The position numbers and the translations under genes were made by a program. Under the pieces are notes generated by a model that was not told the DNA's origin, did not search any database, and saw only the letters and a program-made list of their open reading frames with translations. This document shows, piece after piece, positions 1 through 5,713 of a stretch of DNA of 5,768 nt. The DNA is taken from the NCBI GenBank assembly GCA_029941485.1, contig JAPYOZ010000051.1, positions 1-5,768 on the forward strand, in the 5' to 3' direction. How positions within the stretch are numbered: the first letter of the stretch is position 1; every line of letters starts with the position of its first letter. Origin of the DNA: Gammaproteobacteria bacterium. GTDB taxonomy: Bacteria; Pseudomonadota; Gammaproteobacteria; PS1; Pseudothioglobaceae.

Positions 1-2
1 TG

Positions 3-806
3 GTAGATAAAAAACCAGATGCTGTCTGGAATCTGTCTAAAAGTTTCTTTAAGTCCAATGGTTTTTCTATTAAAAAGACCAATAAGAAAATTGGCTTAAT
101 GGAAACGGATTTTTTAGAAAATTATCCTGAAATTCCAGATCGCTCTCTAGGCGTAATTCGCTCTATGTTAAAAAAGGCAATTGCAGCGCGATACGCACTA
201 CCAATTGTGGATAAATATCGCATTCGTATTGAGCCAGTTGATGGTGGCAATAAGTCCGAAGTTTATTTGACACTAACGTCAATGGAAGAAGTGCTAACTA
301 AAGCCGGCGCTGATGATGAAAACACCATTTGGCAATCTCGCCCTAAAGATCAGGCTCTAGAAACAGAAATGTTGTACCGATTGATGACCTTTTTAGGCAG
401 TGATCATGCGATAGCAAGAGAAAAGATTATTAAAGCCAAAGAAGAGCAAAAATTAACGGTTAACGTTGCTAAAAGTGTTGGTGGTTATGCAAAATTAGTC
501 TTCTCGTTAAATCAGTACGATACTTGGGACAATATGGGCTGGGCTCTTGACCAGCTTGAAGTTGAGATTGAGGACAAAGATGTGAAAGAAGGTAGCTTCT
601 ACATCAACGTTGCTAGAACGGAAGATTTAGGTATATTTTCACGTATGTTTGGTGATGATGCAGTTAAAAAATCTTTCCAGATTCTCGTAAAACAGACGGG
701 TACAAATGAAACTGAAGTGTATTTTAACGACTTATCTGAAGAAAATGAGCAGGCGACCATTGATTTCAGTCATGAGTTCCTAGGGAATATTGCTAAGCAG
801 TTTTAA
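3..806 (+). CDS. bamC: BamC, outer-membrane assembly lipoprotein (3' part; 5' end outside window)
   Basis: BamC is a lipoprotein subunit of the BAM complex, which folds beta-barrel proteins into the outer membrane; it sits on the periplasmic side and binds BamD. The frame is open from the left edge, leaving 267 residues, so the signal peptide, lipobox Cys and BamD-binding N-terminal segment are missing. Two helix-grip domains are visible. The first runs from AVWNLSKSFF through the TDF strand and YRIRIE to ALETEMLYRLMTFL (roughly residues 7-128). The second starts at LTVNVAK and includes YDTWDNMGWALDQLEVEIED and GSFYINVA, ending near the stop. The Met at 99 is not the start, because residues before it (VW..., GFSIKK, IGLMETDF) already match the first BamC domain. 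In many gammaproteobacteria dapA lies upstream; that cannot be checked here. The next gene begins 17 bp downstream, so co-transcription is likely. The family call is firm, although BamC diverges strongly in sequence. Confidence 0.85.
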   Translation, partial: VDKKPDAVWNLSKSFFKSNGFSIKKTNKKIGLMETDFLENYPEIPDRSLGVIRSMLKKAIAARYALPIVDKYRIRIEPVDGGNKSEVYLTLTSMEEVLTKAGADDENTIWQSRPKDQALETEMLYRLMTFLGSDHAIAREKIIKAKEEQKLTVNVAKSVGGYAKLVFSLNQYDTWDNMGWALDQLEVEIEDKDVKEGSFYINVARTEDLGIFSRMFGDDAVKKSFQILVKQTGTNETEVYFNDLSEENEQATIDFSHEFLGNIAKQF

Positions 807-823
807 GTGTAAGCAATATAAAA

Positions 824-836
824 GTGACACTGTCAC
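824..836 (+). promoter_or_regulatory. Perfect 6-bp dyad over the ligase start codon
   Basis: GTGACA-C-TGTCAC is a perfect inverted repeat around one central base and begins at the GTG start. A one-base spacer cannot form an RNA hairpin, so if functional it would be a DNA operator for a dimeric repressor. Chance occurrence within coding sequence is quite possible, and no regulator is recognised. Confidence 0.2.
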
Positions 837-2725
837 AAAGTACAATCAATAAAATCATCCACCAACAAATATTGGTGGGTGATTTGTCAACCGATGAGCT
901 GTCTAAATTCTGCCAAATAGCAAATCTTGCTTATCGTTCTGGCAATCCGATTATTAATGATCAAGATTATGATTTTATTTATCTTGCAGAACTTAAAGAG
1001 AGAGATCCAAATAACTCACTTTTAAAGACGGTAGAACCAGAAGGTCAAGATTTTTCCGAAGAAAAATCTCTATTGCCAGAAGCTATGCTTTCTACTGATA
1101 AAGCCTACTCTTGGAATGAAGTAAGTAAGTGGTTAGGACGACTAGAAAAATCAGCCAATGAGATTAATCTCGCCATTCAAGACATTCAAATAAAGGCCAC
1201 ACCAAAACTAGATGGCTTTGCTGGATACGATGATGGTAATCATCTTTACACGCGAGGTGATGGCAAAAAAGGCAGTGATATTACTCGTGTTTTTAGTCGC
1301 GGACTAAAAGTGTACAACGATTCTGAGCGAGGTCAAGGTGCTGGTGAGATTGTTGTTAAGAAAAGTTATTTTGACAAATATCTTGCAGATAGTTTTGAGT
1401 ACCCTCGTAATTTTCAAGCAAGTTTAATTAAAGAAAAAGAATTAGATGATAAAGCCAAGCAGGCCATTGCAAAAAAAGCAGCATTGTTTGTGCCATTTTC
1501 AGAATTACCAACTTGGTCTGGCAATATTAGTAATTTAATTACTCAATTTGACACTATTGTACAAGAGGTTTTGCAAACGGTGGATTTTGATGTTGATGGG
1601 GTAGTGTTTGAGACCGTTAATGATGTTTTAAAAGATCACATGGGCGCCAATAGAAAATTTCATCGTTGGCAGATTGCTTTTAAAGAAAATAAAGACAAGG
1701 CACAGGTCAAAGTGTTGTCAGTCACTCCTCAGGTGGGACGCACTGGAAAAATTACACCTGTAGCAGAATTAGAACCTACTCTTCTTAGCGGTGCTAGGAT
1801 TGTTCGTGCAACGGGACATCATTATGGACTGGTTAAAGAACAAGGTTTAGGTGCGGGCAGTGTGATTGAGCTCACCCGTTCCGGCTTAGTTATTCCTAAA
1901 ATTAACCAAGTTCTAAAATCAGCACCGGTTGATATCCCGGCATTATGTCCTAGCTGTGGTGAAATATTGCACTGGGAATCTGACTTTTTAATGTGCGCTA
2001 ATCATACTGATTGCCCAGCGCAAGTCATTGGAAAAATGGAGTATTTTTTCAAAATATTGGCCAATAACGACGGCTTTGGTATTGCTACTATCGAAAAACT
2101 TTATGAGAAAAATATTCGTAAGGTTTCACAAATATACGCATTAAATGTCGATGATTTAAGTGGTATGGGTTTTGGTGAAAAAACCAGTACTAATCTTATT
2201 GCGCAACTGCATAGATCGCATAGTGAACAAGTTGAAGATTGGCGTTTTTTGGCTGCCTTTGGTGTTAGTAGAATGGGCTTGGGTAATTGTGAAAATTTGT
2301 TAAAAAATTACCCGATAGATGAGATTTTTAGTCTTAGTTTAGAGAAAATATCTAGTATTGATGGTTTTGCGGAGTTAACAGCTGAGTTGATCATTAAGGG
2401 GCTTAAGTCTATTTACGATGAATTTGAATTATTAAATAATTATCAATTTAATTTAGAAACAACAGCATTACAAAAAGAGACAGTAACTTTAACCCATGCT
2501 TTATTCGGTAAGAAAGTTGTGTTTACCGGAAAAATGCAAGGCTCTAGAGATGAGATGAAAAGGCACGCAAAATCTATTGGCATAAATGTTTTGAATAGCG
2601 TTAGTGCAAAAACAGATTATTTGATAATTGGAGAAAAAGTAGGAAAAAATAAAATTCAAAGTGCTAATAAGTTTGGTGTTAACATATTAGCCGAAGAGAG
2701 CTACTTATCTATGATTGAGGAATAG
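824..2725 (+). CDS. ligA: Divergent NAD-dependent DNA ligase (LigA family)
   Basis: LigA seals nicks in DNA using NAD+ through an enzyme-AMP lysine intermediate. All LigA domains are present in 633 residues (E. coli LigA is about 670): domain Ia about 10-80, with D46, Y49 and D50; the nucleotidyltransferase domain with catalytic K128 in KLDG, TRGDG 143-147, GE 174-175, PRN 194-196, DVDG 256-259 and AFK 285-287; an OB fold with VGRTG 304-308 and TRSG 351-354; a four-Cys zinc finger C375, C378, C391, C397; helix-hairpin-helix repeats about 445-530; and a BRCT domain about 558-633. It is divergent. By ungapped comparison with E. coli, Y22/H23 become A36/Y37, E113 becomes T126, R171 becomes A173, R208 becomes K203, R277 becomes L250 and motif IV K290 becomes E263. 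It could be the housekeeping ligase of an unusual lineage or a second, specialised copy. GTG 824 is the only plausible start after the in-frame stop at 794-796; no good Shine-Dalgarno is seen. It lies 17 bp after bamC. Confidence 0.85.
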   Translation: MTLSQSTINKIIHQQILVGDLSTDELSKFCQIANLAYRSGNPIINDQDYDFIYLAELKERDPNNSLLKTVEPEGQDFSEEKSLLPEAMLSTDKAYSWNEVSKWLGRLEKSANEINLAIQDIQIKATPKLDGFAGYDDGNHLYTRGDGKKGSDITRVFSRGLKVYNDSERGQGAGEIVVKKSYFDKYLADSFEYPRNFQASLIKEKELDDKAKQAIAKKAALFVPFSELPTWSGNISNLITQFDTIVQEVLQTVDFDVDGVVFETVNDVLKDHMGANRKFHRWQIAFKENKDKAQVKVLSVTPQVGRTGKITPVAELEPTLLSGARIVRATGHHYGLVKEQGLGAGSVIELTRSGLVIPKINQVLKSAPVDIPALCPSCGEILHWESDFLMCANHTDCPAQVIGKMEYFFKILANNDGFGIATIEKLYEKNIRKVSQIYALNVDDLSGMGFGEKTSTNLIAQLHRSHSEQVEDWRFLAAFGVSRMGLGNCENLLKNYPIDEIFSLSLEKISSIDGFAELTAELIIKGLKSIYDEFELLNNYQFNLETTALQKETVTLTHALFGKKVVFTGKMQGSRDEMKRHAKSIGINVLNSVSAKTDYLIIGEKVGKNKIQSANKFGVNILAEESYLSMIEE

Positions 2726-2787
2726 ATTTAAAGCAATGGTTTATAGCAAAGACAAAGTGATCTAATGCTAGGTAATAAAGCATATAG

Positions 2788-2837
2788 AAGCCTAATAACA
2801 AATTCATTTTTAAAGGGATTTGTTATTAGGCTTTTTT
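2788..2837 (+). terminator. Intrinsic terminator after the bamC-ligase unit
   Basis: A perfect 16-bp stem (2788-2803 AAGCCTAATAACAAAT with 2818-2833 ATTTGTTATTAGGCTT) closes a 14-nt loop, in which C2805-G2816 can also pair. It is followed by a T run reaching 2837. It lies 62 bp after the ligase stop and ends 20 bp before the next start codon, so it also sits at the 5' edge of the following gene. A small 5-bp hairpin (ATGCT 2765-2769 with AGCAT 2779-2783) lies just upstream. Confidence 0.9.
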
Positions 2838-2857
2838 ATTGATGATTTTTTATAAAT

Positions 2858-3784
2858 ATGCATATTTCAGCGTTAATTGACAAACAAAAAAACTTTTTAA
2901 CTTATGAGTTAGAAGGTGGTTTCAAGCAGTTGTCTCAGAAATGTGAAAGTGTTATGGGTAGCTCAGTTAAACTTAATGAGCTGCTGTTTTCTCATATGCA
3001 GAAATATAGATATGCAAACTTAGTCTATGTGTTGGACCATACCGGCGTTCAGCTAAGTGCTAATATTAGTAAAGATGATATATTGATTGATTTTCAAGGG
3101 CAAGACCTCTCGGCCCGCCCATTTTTTGATGCAGTTAATCACGATAATTCGTTTTATTTATCTGATGCTTATATCTCAGGAACAACTTTAAAGCCTTGTA
3201 TTAGTGCCGTACACGCAATTTGCCGTGGAGATGCGTTGATTGGTATGCTGGTGTTTGATATTGAGCTAGAAAAGTTGCCTTTAATTCATCAAAAAATAGA
3301 AGTTGGTGATTTTCGCCAAATTAAAGGTGACCCTGAGATTCGCTCTAATTTATTTAACCAAAATAGAGTGCAATCTGCGATGGATCAAGCAATTGATACG
3401 GTACACACAATTGCTACTGCATTATTGTGTGAGTTAGGTGTATTTCATATAAAGTTGCACTATGCTTCATCTAGAGCAACTGTTTGGACTTATGATGACC
3501 CCTATAATTATCGAGTACATGTGCTCGATGAGATTATTAGTCCGAATATTTGCCTTTTATATCCCAAAAAGACCTACTCAGAAGATGCAAAAGTATCTAA
3601 AGAGCAAATTAAACAGGTTTTAAGTAATTTTCATTATATGCGCTTTATGGATGAGAATTTATACCTCAAGACAGGCAGTCTAAATATTATGAACGGCATG
3701 ATAGGACTTAGTTTTTCATGTGATGGCAATCATTATTTGTCAGTCAGTGATTTTTTAGAAAATTTTGAAAATTTTTACACATAA
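2858..3784 (+). CDS. Soluble protein with Cache/PDC-like sensor domain
   Basis: I do not recognise a named gene. Residues about 40-140 resemble a PDC/Cache small-molecule sensing fold: a strand YVLDHTGVQLSANI (57-70), the segment GQDLSARPFF (81-90), YLSDAYIS (100-107), C114 and a closing strand GMLVFDIEL (129-137). The RPFF...LSDAYIS spacing is typical of Cache domains, which usually sit in the periplasmic part of chemoreceptors and kinases. Here no signal peptide or transmembrane helix is visible, and no kinase, GGDEF, EAL or methyl-accepting module follows, so the protein appears cytoplasmic. Residues about 150-308 form a second region I cannot assign, with a helix around QSAMDQAIDTVHTIATALLCELG. 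Start: ATG 2858 is the first in-frame start, but it has no convincing Shine-Dalgarno and follows a strong terminator by only 20 bp. It lies directly upstream of the glnK leader, but a nitrogen-sensing role is only a guess from position. Confidence 0.7.
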   Translation: MHISALIDKQKNFLTYELEGGFKQLSQKCESVMGSSVKLNELLFSHMQKYRYANLVYVLDHTGVQLSANISKDDILIDFQGQDLSARPFFDAVNHDNSFYLSDAYISGTTLKPCISAVHAICRGDALIGMLVFDIELEKLPLIHQKIEVGDFRQIKGDPEIRSNLFNQNRVQSAMDQAIDTVHTIATALLCELGVFHIKLHYASSRATVWTYDDPYNYRVHVLDEIISPNICLLYPKKTYSEDAKVSKEQIKQVLSNFHYMRFMDENLYLKTGSLNIMNGMIGLSFSCDGNHYLSVSDFLENFENFYT

Positions 3785-3807
3785 TTTAAATTTAATTTAA
3801 AAACTCC

Positions 3808-3835
3808 TTGCGTATATATATATTTTAGTTATAAT
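3808..3835 (+). promoter_or_regulatory. Putative sigma-70 promoter for glnK leader RNA
   Basis: The -10 is a perfect TATAAT (3830-3835). The -35 candidate is a weak TTGCGT (3808-3813) with a 16-bp spacer, preceded by an AT-rich stretch (3785-3803) that could act as an UP element. The predicted transcription start is near 3842, two bases before the first hairpin of the leader, which supports the call. The -35 matches only TTG, so activator help or a weak basal level is likely. Confidence 0.5.
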
Positions 3836-3841
3836 TCAAGG

Positions 3842-4023
3842 TAGTTAATTCCCAAAGGTGGGAAATAACGCATAACATTGACGTTTATTTGAGTTTTCTT
3901 TAATTAGTTGACTTGAATGGACGTTTTTTTTTGCCAGCTTCAAAGAGGGGGTCGTGGCAATTTGGTATAGAAGCCAACAGTTGAGTTTGTATGTTTTTAC
4001 AAGTACGACTGTTGGCTTTTTTT
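3842..4023 (+). ncRNA. Structured leader RNA or sRNA upstream of glnK-amtB
   Basis: Four consecutive hairpins fill the region between the putative promoter and the glnK ribosome binding site. P1 (3844-3869) has 10 pairs with one A-A mismatch, the inner stem TTCCCA/TGGGAA closing an AAGG loop. P2 pairs 3881-3894 with 3911-3924 over 14 positions, four of them G-U, and is followed by a nine-T run. P3 is TTGCCA 3931-3936 with TGGCAA 3955-3960, with a G5 run inside the loop. P4 is the terminator at 3971-4023. The G-U pairs make P2 stable only in the + strand transcript. The layout fits a transcription attenuator or riboswitch-like leader controlling glnK-amtB. A stand-alone small RNA of about 180 nt is the alternative. 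I see no match to glutamine riboswitch, 6S, SRP or other RNA signatures that I know. Confidence 0.55.
3971..4023 (+). terminator. Intrinsic terminator (candidate attenuator) just before glnK
   Basis: Perfect 11-bp stem AAGCCAACAGT (3971-3981) with ACTGTTGGCTT (4008-4018), extended inward past an A-A mismatch by TTGTA (3987-3991) with TACAA (3998-4002), then a seven-T run at 4017-4023. It ends 25 bp before the glnK ATG, leaving no room for a normal promoter in between. glnK transcription must therefore read through it, unless glnK has an unrecognised start site. Confidence 0.85.
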
Positions 4024-4033
4024 GGTTTTTAAA

Positions 4034-4040
4034 TAAGGAG
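4034..4040 (+). promoter_or_regulatory. Ribosome binding site fixing the glnK start
   Basis: TAAGGAG lies 8 nt before ATG 4049. An earlier ATG at 4044 is only 3 nt away and runs straight into a stop (ATG AAA TGA). The in-frame ATG at 4055 would remove the usual first two P-II residues. The site therefore favours 4049. It lies outside the terminator stem and stays accessible once read-through occurs. Confidence 0.8.
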
Positions 4041-4048
4041 AAAATGAA

Positions 4049-4396
4049 ATGAAAATGGTAACAGCAATTATTAAGCCTTTTAAGCTTGATGATGTAAGAG
4101 AAGCCCTTTCTGAAATTGGTATTTCAGGGATTACGGCAACAGAGGTGAAAGGTTTTGGTCGTCAAAAAGGCCATACAGAGCTTTATCGTGGTGCAGAGTA
4201 CACGGTAGATTTTTTACCTAAAGTTAAATTAGAGATTGCAATTGCAGCCGATCAAGTAGACGCTGTGATTGAGGCAATCAGCTCATCAGCTAAATCTGAT
4301 AGCGAAGGAAAGATCGGCGATGGCAAGATCTTTATTTCAAGTTTAGAGCAAGTAGTCCGTATTCGTACGGGTGAGACTGGCTCAGTAGCACTATAA
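4049..4396 (+). CDS. glnK: Nitrogen regulatory protein P-II (GlnK/GlnB)
   Basis: P-II proteins are cytoplasmic trimers that sense ATP/ADP and 2-oxoglutarate and, as GlnK, plug AmtB when ammonium is plentiful. The N-terminus AIIKPFKLDDVREAL and the T-loop GFGRQKGHTELYRGAEYTVDFLPK are almost identical to E. coli GlnB, including Tyr51, the residue uridylylated by GlnD, so GlnD-type control is likely. The nucleotide-binding B-loop region KIGDGKIFI (88-96) and C-terminal RIRTGE (104-109) are intact. Its length is 115 residues against the usual 112. The extra residues lie in the B-loop (AKSDSEGKIGDG where E. coli GlnB has AQTGKIGDG). glnK rather than glnB is chosen because amtB follows 9 bp later, the classic pairing. 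The gene follows an intrinsic terminator in its leader, implying regulated read-through. Confidence 0.95.
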   Translation: MKMVTAIIKPFKLDDVREALSEIGISGITATEVKGFGRQKGHTELYRGAEYTVDFLPKVKLEIAIAADQVDAVIEAISSSAKSDSEGKIGDGKIFISSLEQVVRIRTGETGSVAL

Positions 4397-4405
4397 GGAG
4401 GCAAC

Positions 4406-5623
4406 ATGGAAAATACAATTATTGAAATGCAATTTGCCATAGACACCTTTTACTTTTTAGTAATGGGTGCTTTGGTAATGTGGATGGCAGCCGGTTTCTC
4501 AATGTTAGAAGCGGGCCTTGTTAGAAGTAAAAATACAGCAGAGATCCTGACTAAGAATATCGGCTTGTTTGCGATTGCTTGTACCATGTACATGGTTTAT
4601 GGTTACGACCTTATGTACGGTGGCGGCGTTATGCTAGAGGGAATTGAAGTAGTTGCAAAAGATGCGACATATGCAGCACCTTCTGACTTTTTCTTCCAAG
4701 TGGTATTTGTAGCAACAGCAATGAGTATTGTTTCTGGTGCAGTGGCTGAGCGCATGAAGTTGTTCTCATTCTTCGCATTTGCGATCGTTTTCACGGGTGT
4801 TATTTATCCAATGGAAGGTGCATGGACATGGAACGGTGAATCAGTATTTGGTTTATTTGTACTAGGCGACTTAGGTTTTGCAGACTTTGCAGGCTCAGGT
4901 ATCGTACACATGGCCGGTGCAGCAGCAGCGTTAGCAGGTGTTATTGTACTAGGTGCTCGTAAAGGTAAGTACAACAAAGATGGTTCATCAAACGCGATCC
5001 CAGGTGCAAACATGCCGTTAGCAACTTTAGGCACATTCATCCTTTGGATGGGTTGGTTTGGTTTTAATGGTGGTTCAGTATTGGCAATGGCCAGTAAAGA
5101 GAGCGCTAACGCAGTGGCAATGGTGTTCTTAAATACGAATGCAGCAGCGGCTGGTGGTGTGATTGCAGCGTTAATTCTAGTTAAACTACTATGGGGTAAG
5201 GCAGACTTAACAATGGCTTTAAATGGCGCATTAGCAGGTCTAGTGGCAATTACTGCGGGTCCAGATACACCAACAGCTTTAGAGGCAACTTTAATTGGTG
5301 CTGTGGGTGGTATTCTTGTGGTGTTCTCAATCAACATGTTAGATAAAACGTTTAAGATTGATGATCCAGTGGGCGCAATTTCAGTGCACGGTGTGGTCGG
5401 TTTATGGGGATTACTAGCCGTACCATTAACTAACTCAGGTGTGTCATTTACTGGTCAGTTAGCGGGTGCAGGTACGATCTTTGTTTGGGTATTTGGTACT
5501 TCAATGGTGTTATGGTTAGTTCTAAAAGCCATTATGGGTGTCCGAGTTTCTGAAGAAGAAGAAGCAGAAGGCGTGGATATTGTAGAGTGTGGTTTAGAAG
5601 CATACCCAGAATTTACAAAATAA
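4406..5623 (+). CDS. amtB: Ammonium transporter AmtB
   Basis: AmtB is a trimeric inner-membrane channel for ammonium/ammonia. The 405-residue protein is hydrophobic throughout, consistent with the family's 11 transmembrane helices. It begins directly with the first membrane helix (about 12-32), without the cleavable signal peptide of E. coli AmtB. The family signature DFAGSGIVHMAGAAAAL lies at 160-176, with pore histidine H168; its partner is H328 in DPVGAISVHGVVGLWG. F101 in the FFQVVF segment and F220 in WFGFNGGS match the phenylalanine gate. The cytoplasmic tail from VRVSEEEEAEG to AYPEF matches the conserved C-terminus that contacts P-II. The start at 4406 is set by a perfect AAGGAGG (4395-4401) that overlaps the glnK stop, so the two are probably co-translated from one transcript. 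The role is ammonium scavenging, blocked by unmodified GlnK under nitrogen excess. Confidence 0.96.
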   Translation: MENTIIEMQFAIDTFYFLVMGALVMWMAAGFSMLEAGLVRSKNTAEILTKNIGLFAIACTMYMVYGYDLMYGGGVMLEGIEVVAKDATYAAPSDFFFQVVFVATAMSIVSGAVAERMKLFSFFAFAIVFTGVIYPMEGAWTWNGESVFGLFVLGDLGFADFAGSGIVHMAGAAAALAGVIVLGARKGKYNKDGSSNAIPGANMPLATLGTFILWMGWFGFNGGSVLAMASKESANAVAMVFLNTNAAAAGGVIAALILVKLLWGKADLTMALNGALAGLVAITAGPDTPTALEATLIGAVGGILVVFSINMLDKTFKIDDPVGAISVHGVVGLWGLLAVPLTNSGVSFTGQLAGAGTIFVWVFGTSMVLWLVLKAIMGVRVSEEEEAEGVDIVECGLEAYPEFTK

Positions 5624-5633
5624 ACCCTCAGAT

Positions 5634-5676
5634 AACTCGTTAGAGTTTCAAGCCCCGCATATGCGGGGCTTTTTTA
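5634..5676 (+). terminator. Intrinsic terminator after glnK-amtB
   Basis: A very GC-rich perfect stem (AAGCCCCGC at 5650-5658 with GCGGGGCTT at 5663-5671, ATAT loop) is followed by T5670-T5675. A smaller hairpin AACTC-GTTA-GAGTT (5634-5647) precedes it. It ends the amtB transcript and separates it from the next gene. It is much stronger than the terminator in front of glnK. Confidence 0.93.
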
Positions 5677-5713
5677 TTGCCAGGTAATTAATTTAAAGGT
5701 AAACTACTCGCCT

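Noticed and set aside
1..10. TGGTAGATAA at the window start recurring near the end (5739-5748)
   Set aside because: Both copies lie in unrelated coding frames and encode the same short VDK stretch; no flanking similarity, so chance.
99..101. ATG 99 as the start of the first gene
   Set aside because: The frame is open to the window edge and the residues before it already match the first BamC domain, so this is an internal methionine.
3785..3801. AT-only dyad after the sensor gene stop as a terminator
   Set aside because: It has a perfect 8-bp dyad around one base but no G or C, a one-base loop and no T run; more likely AT-rich promoter-upstream DNA.
3878..3904. TTGACG ... TTTAAT as a second promoter in the glnK leader
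   Set aside because: The spacer is only 15 bp and both elements fall within the P2 stem-loop, which better explains the sequence; the TATAAT at 3830 is the better -10.
3955..3969. TGGCAATTTGGTATA as a sigma-54 promoter for glnK
   Set aside because: The TGGCA part matches, but no GC occurs at the required -12 position, and it lies before the terminator.
4252..5337. Open frames on the - strand opposite glnK and amtB
   Set aside because: They lie antisense to two confidently identified conserved genes, have low-complexity Ala/Pro/Thr-rich translations typical of antisense of membrane protein codons, and lack ribosome sites.
5650..5671. Perfect GC-rich palindrome after amtB as an operator
   Set aside because: The T run directly after it and its position behind the amtB stop make it an ordinary intrinsic terminator.
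5677..5705. TTGCCA-N17-TAAACT as promoter of the last gene
   Set aside because: The match is fair, but the start would fall at or just before ATG 5714 and leave essentially no leader; too weak to annotate.
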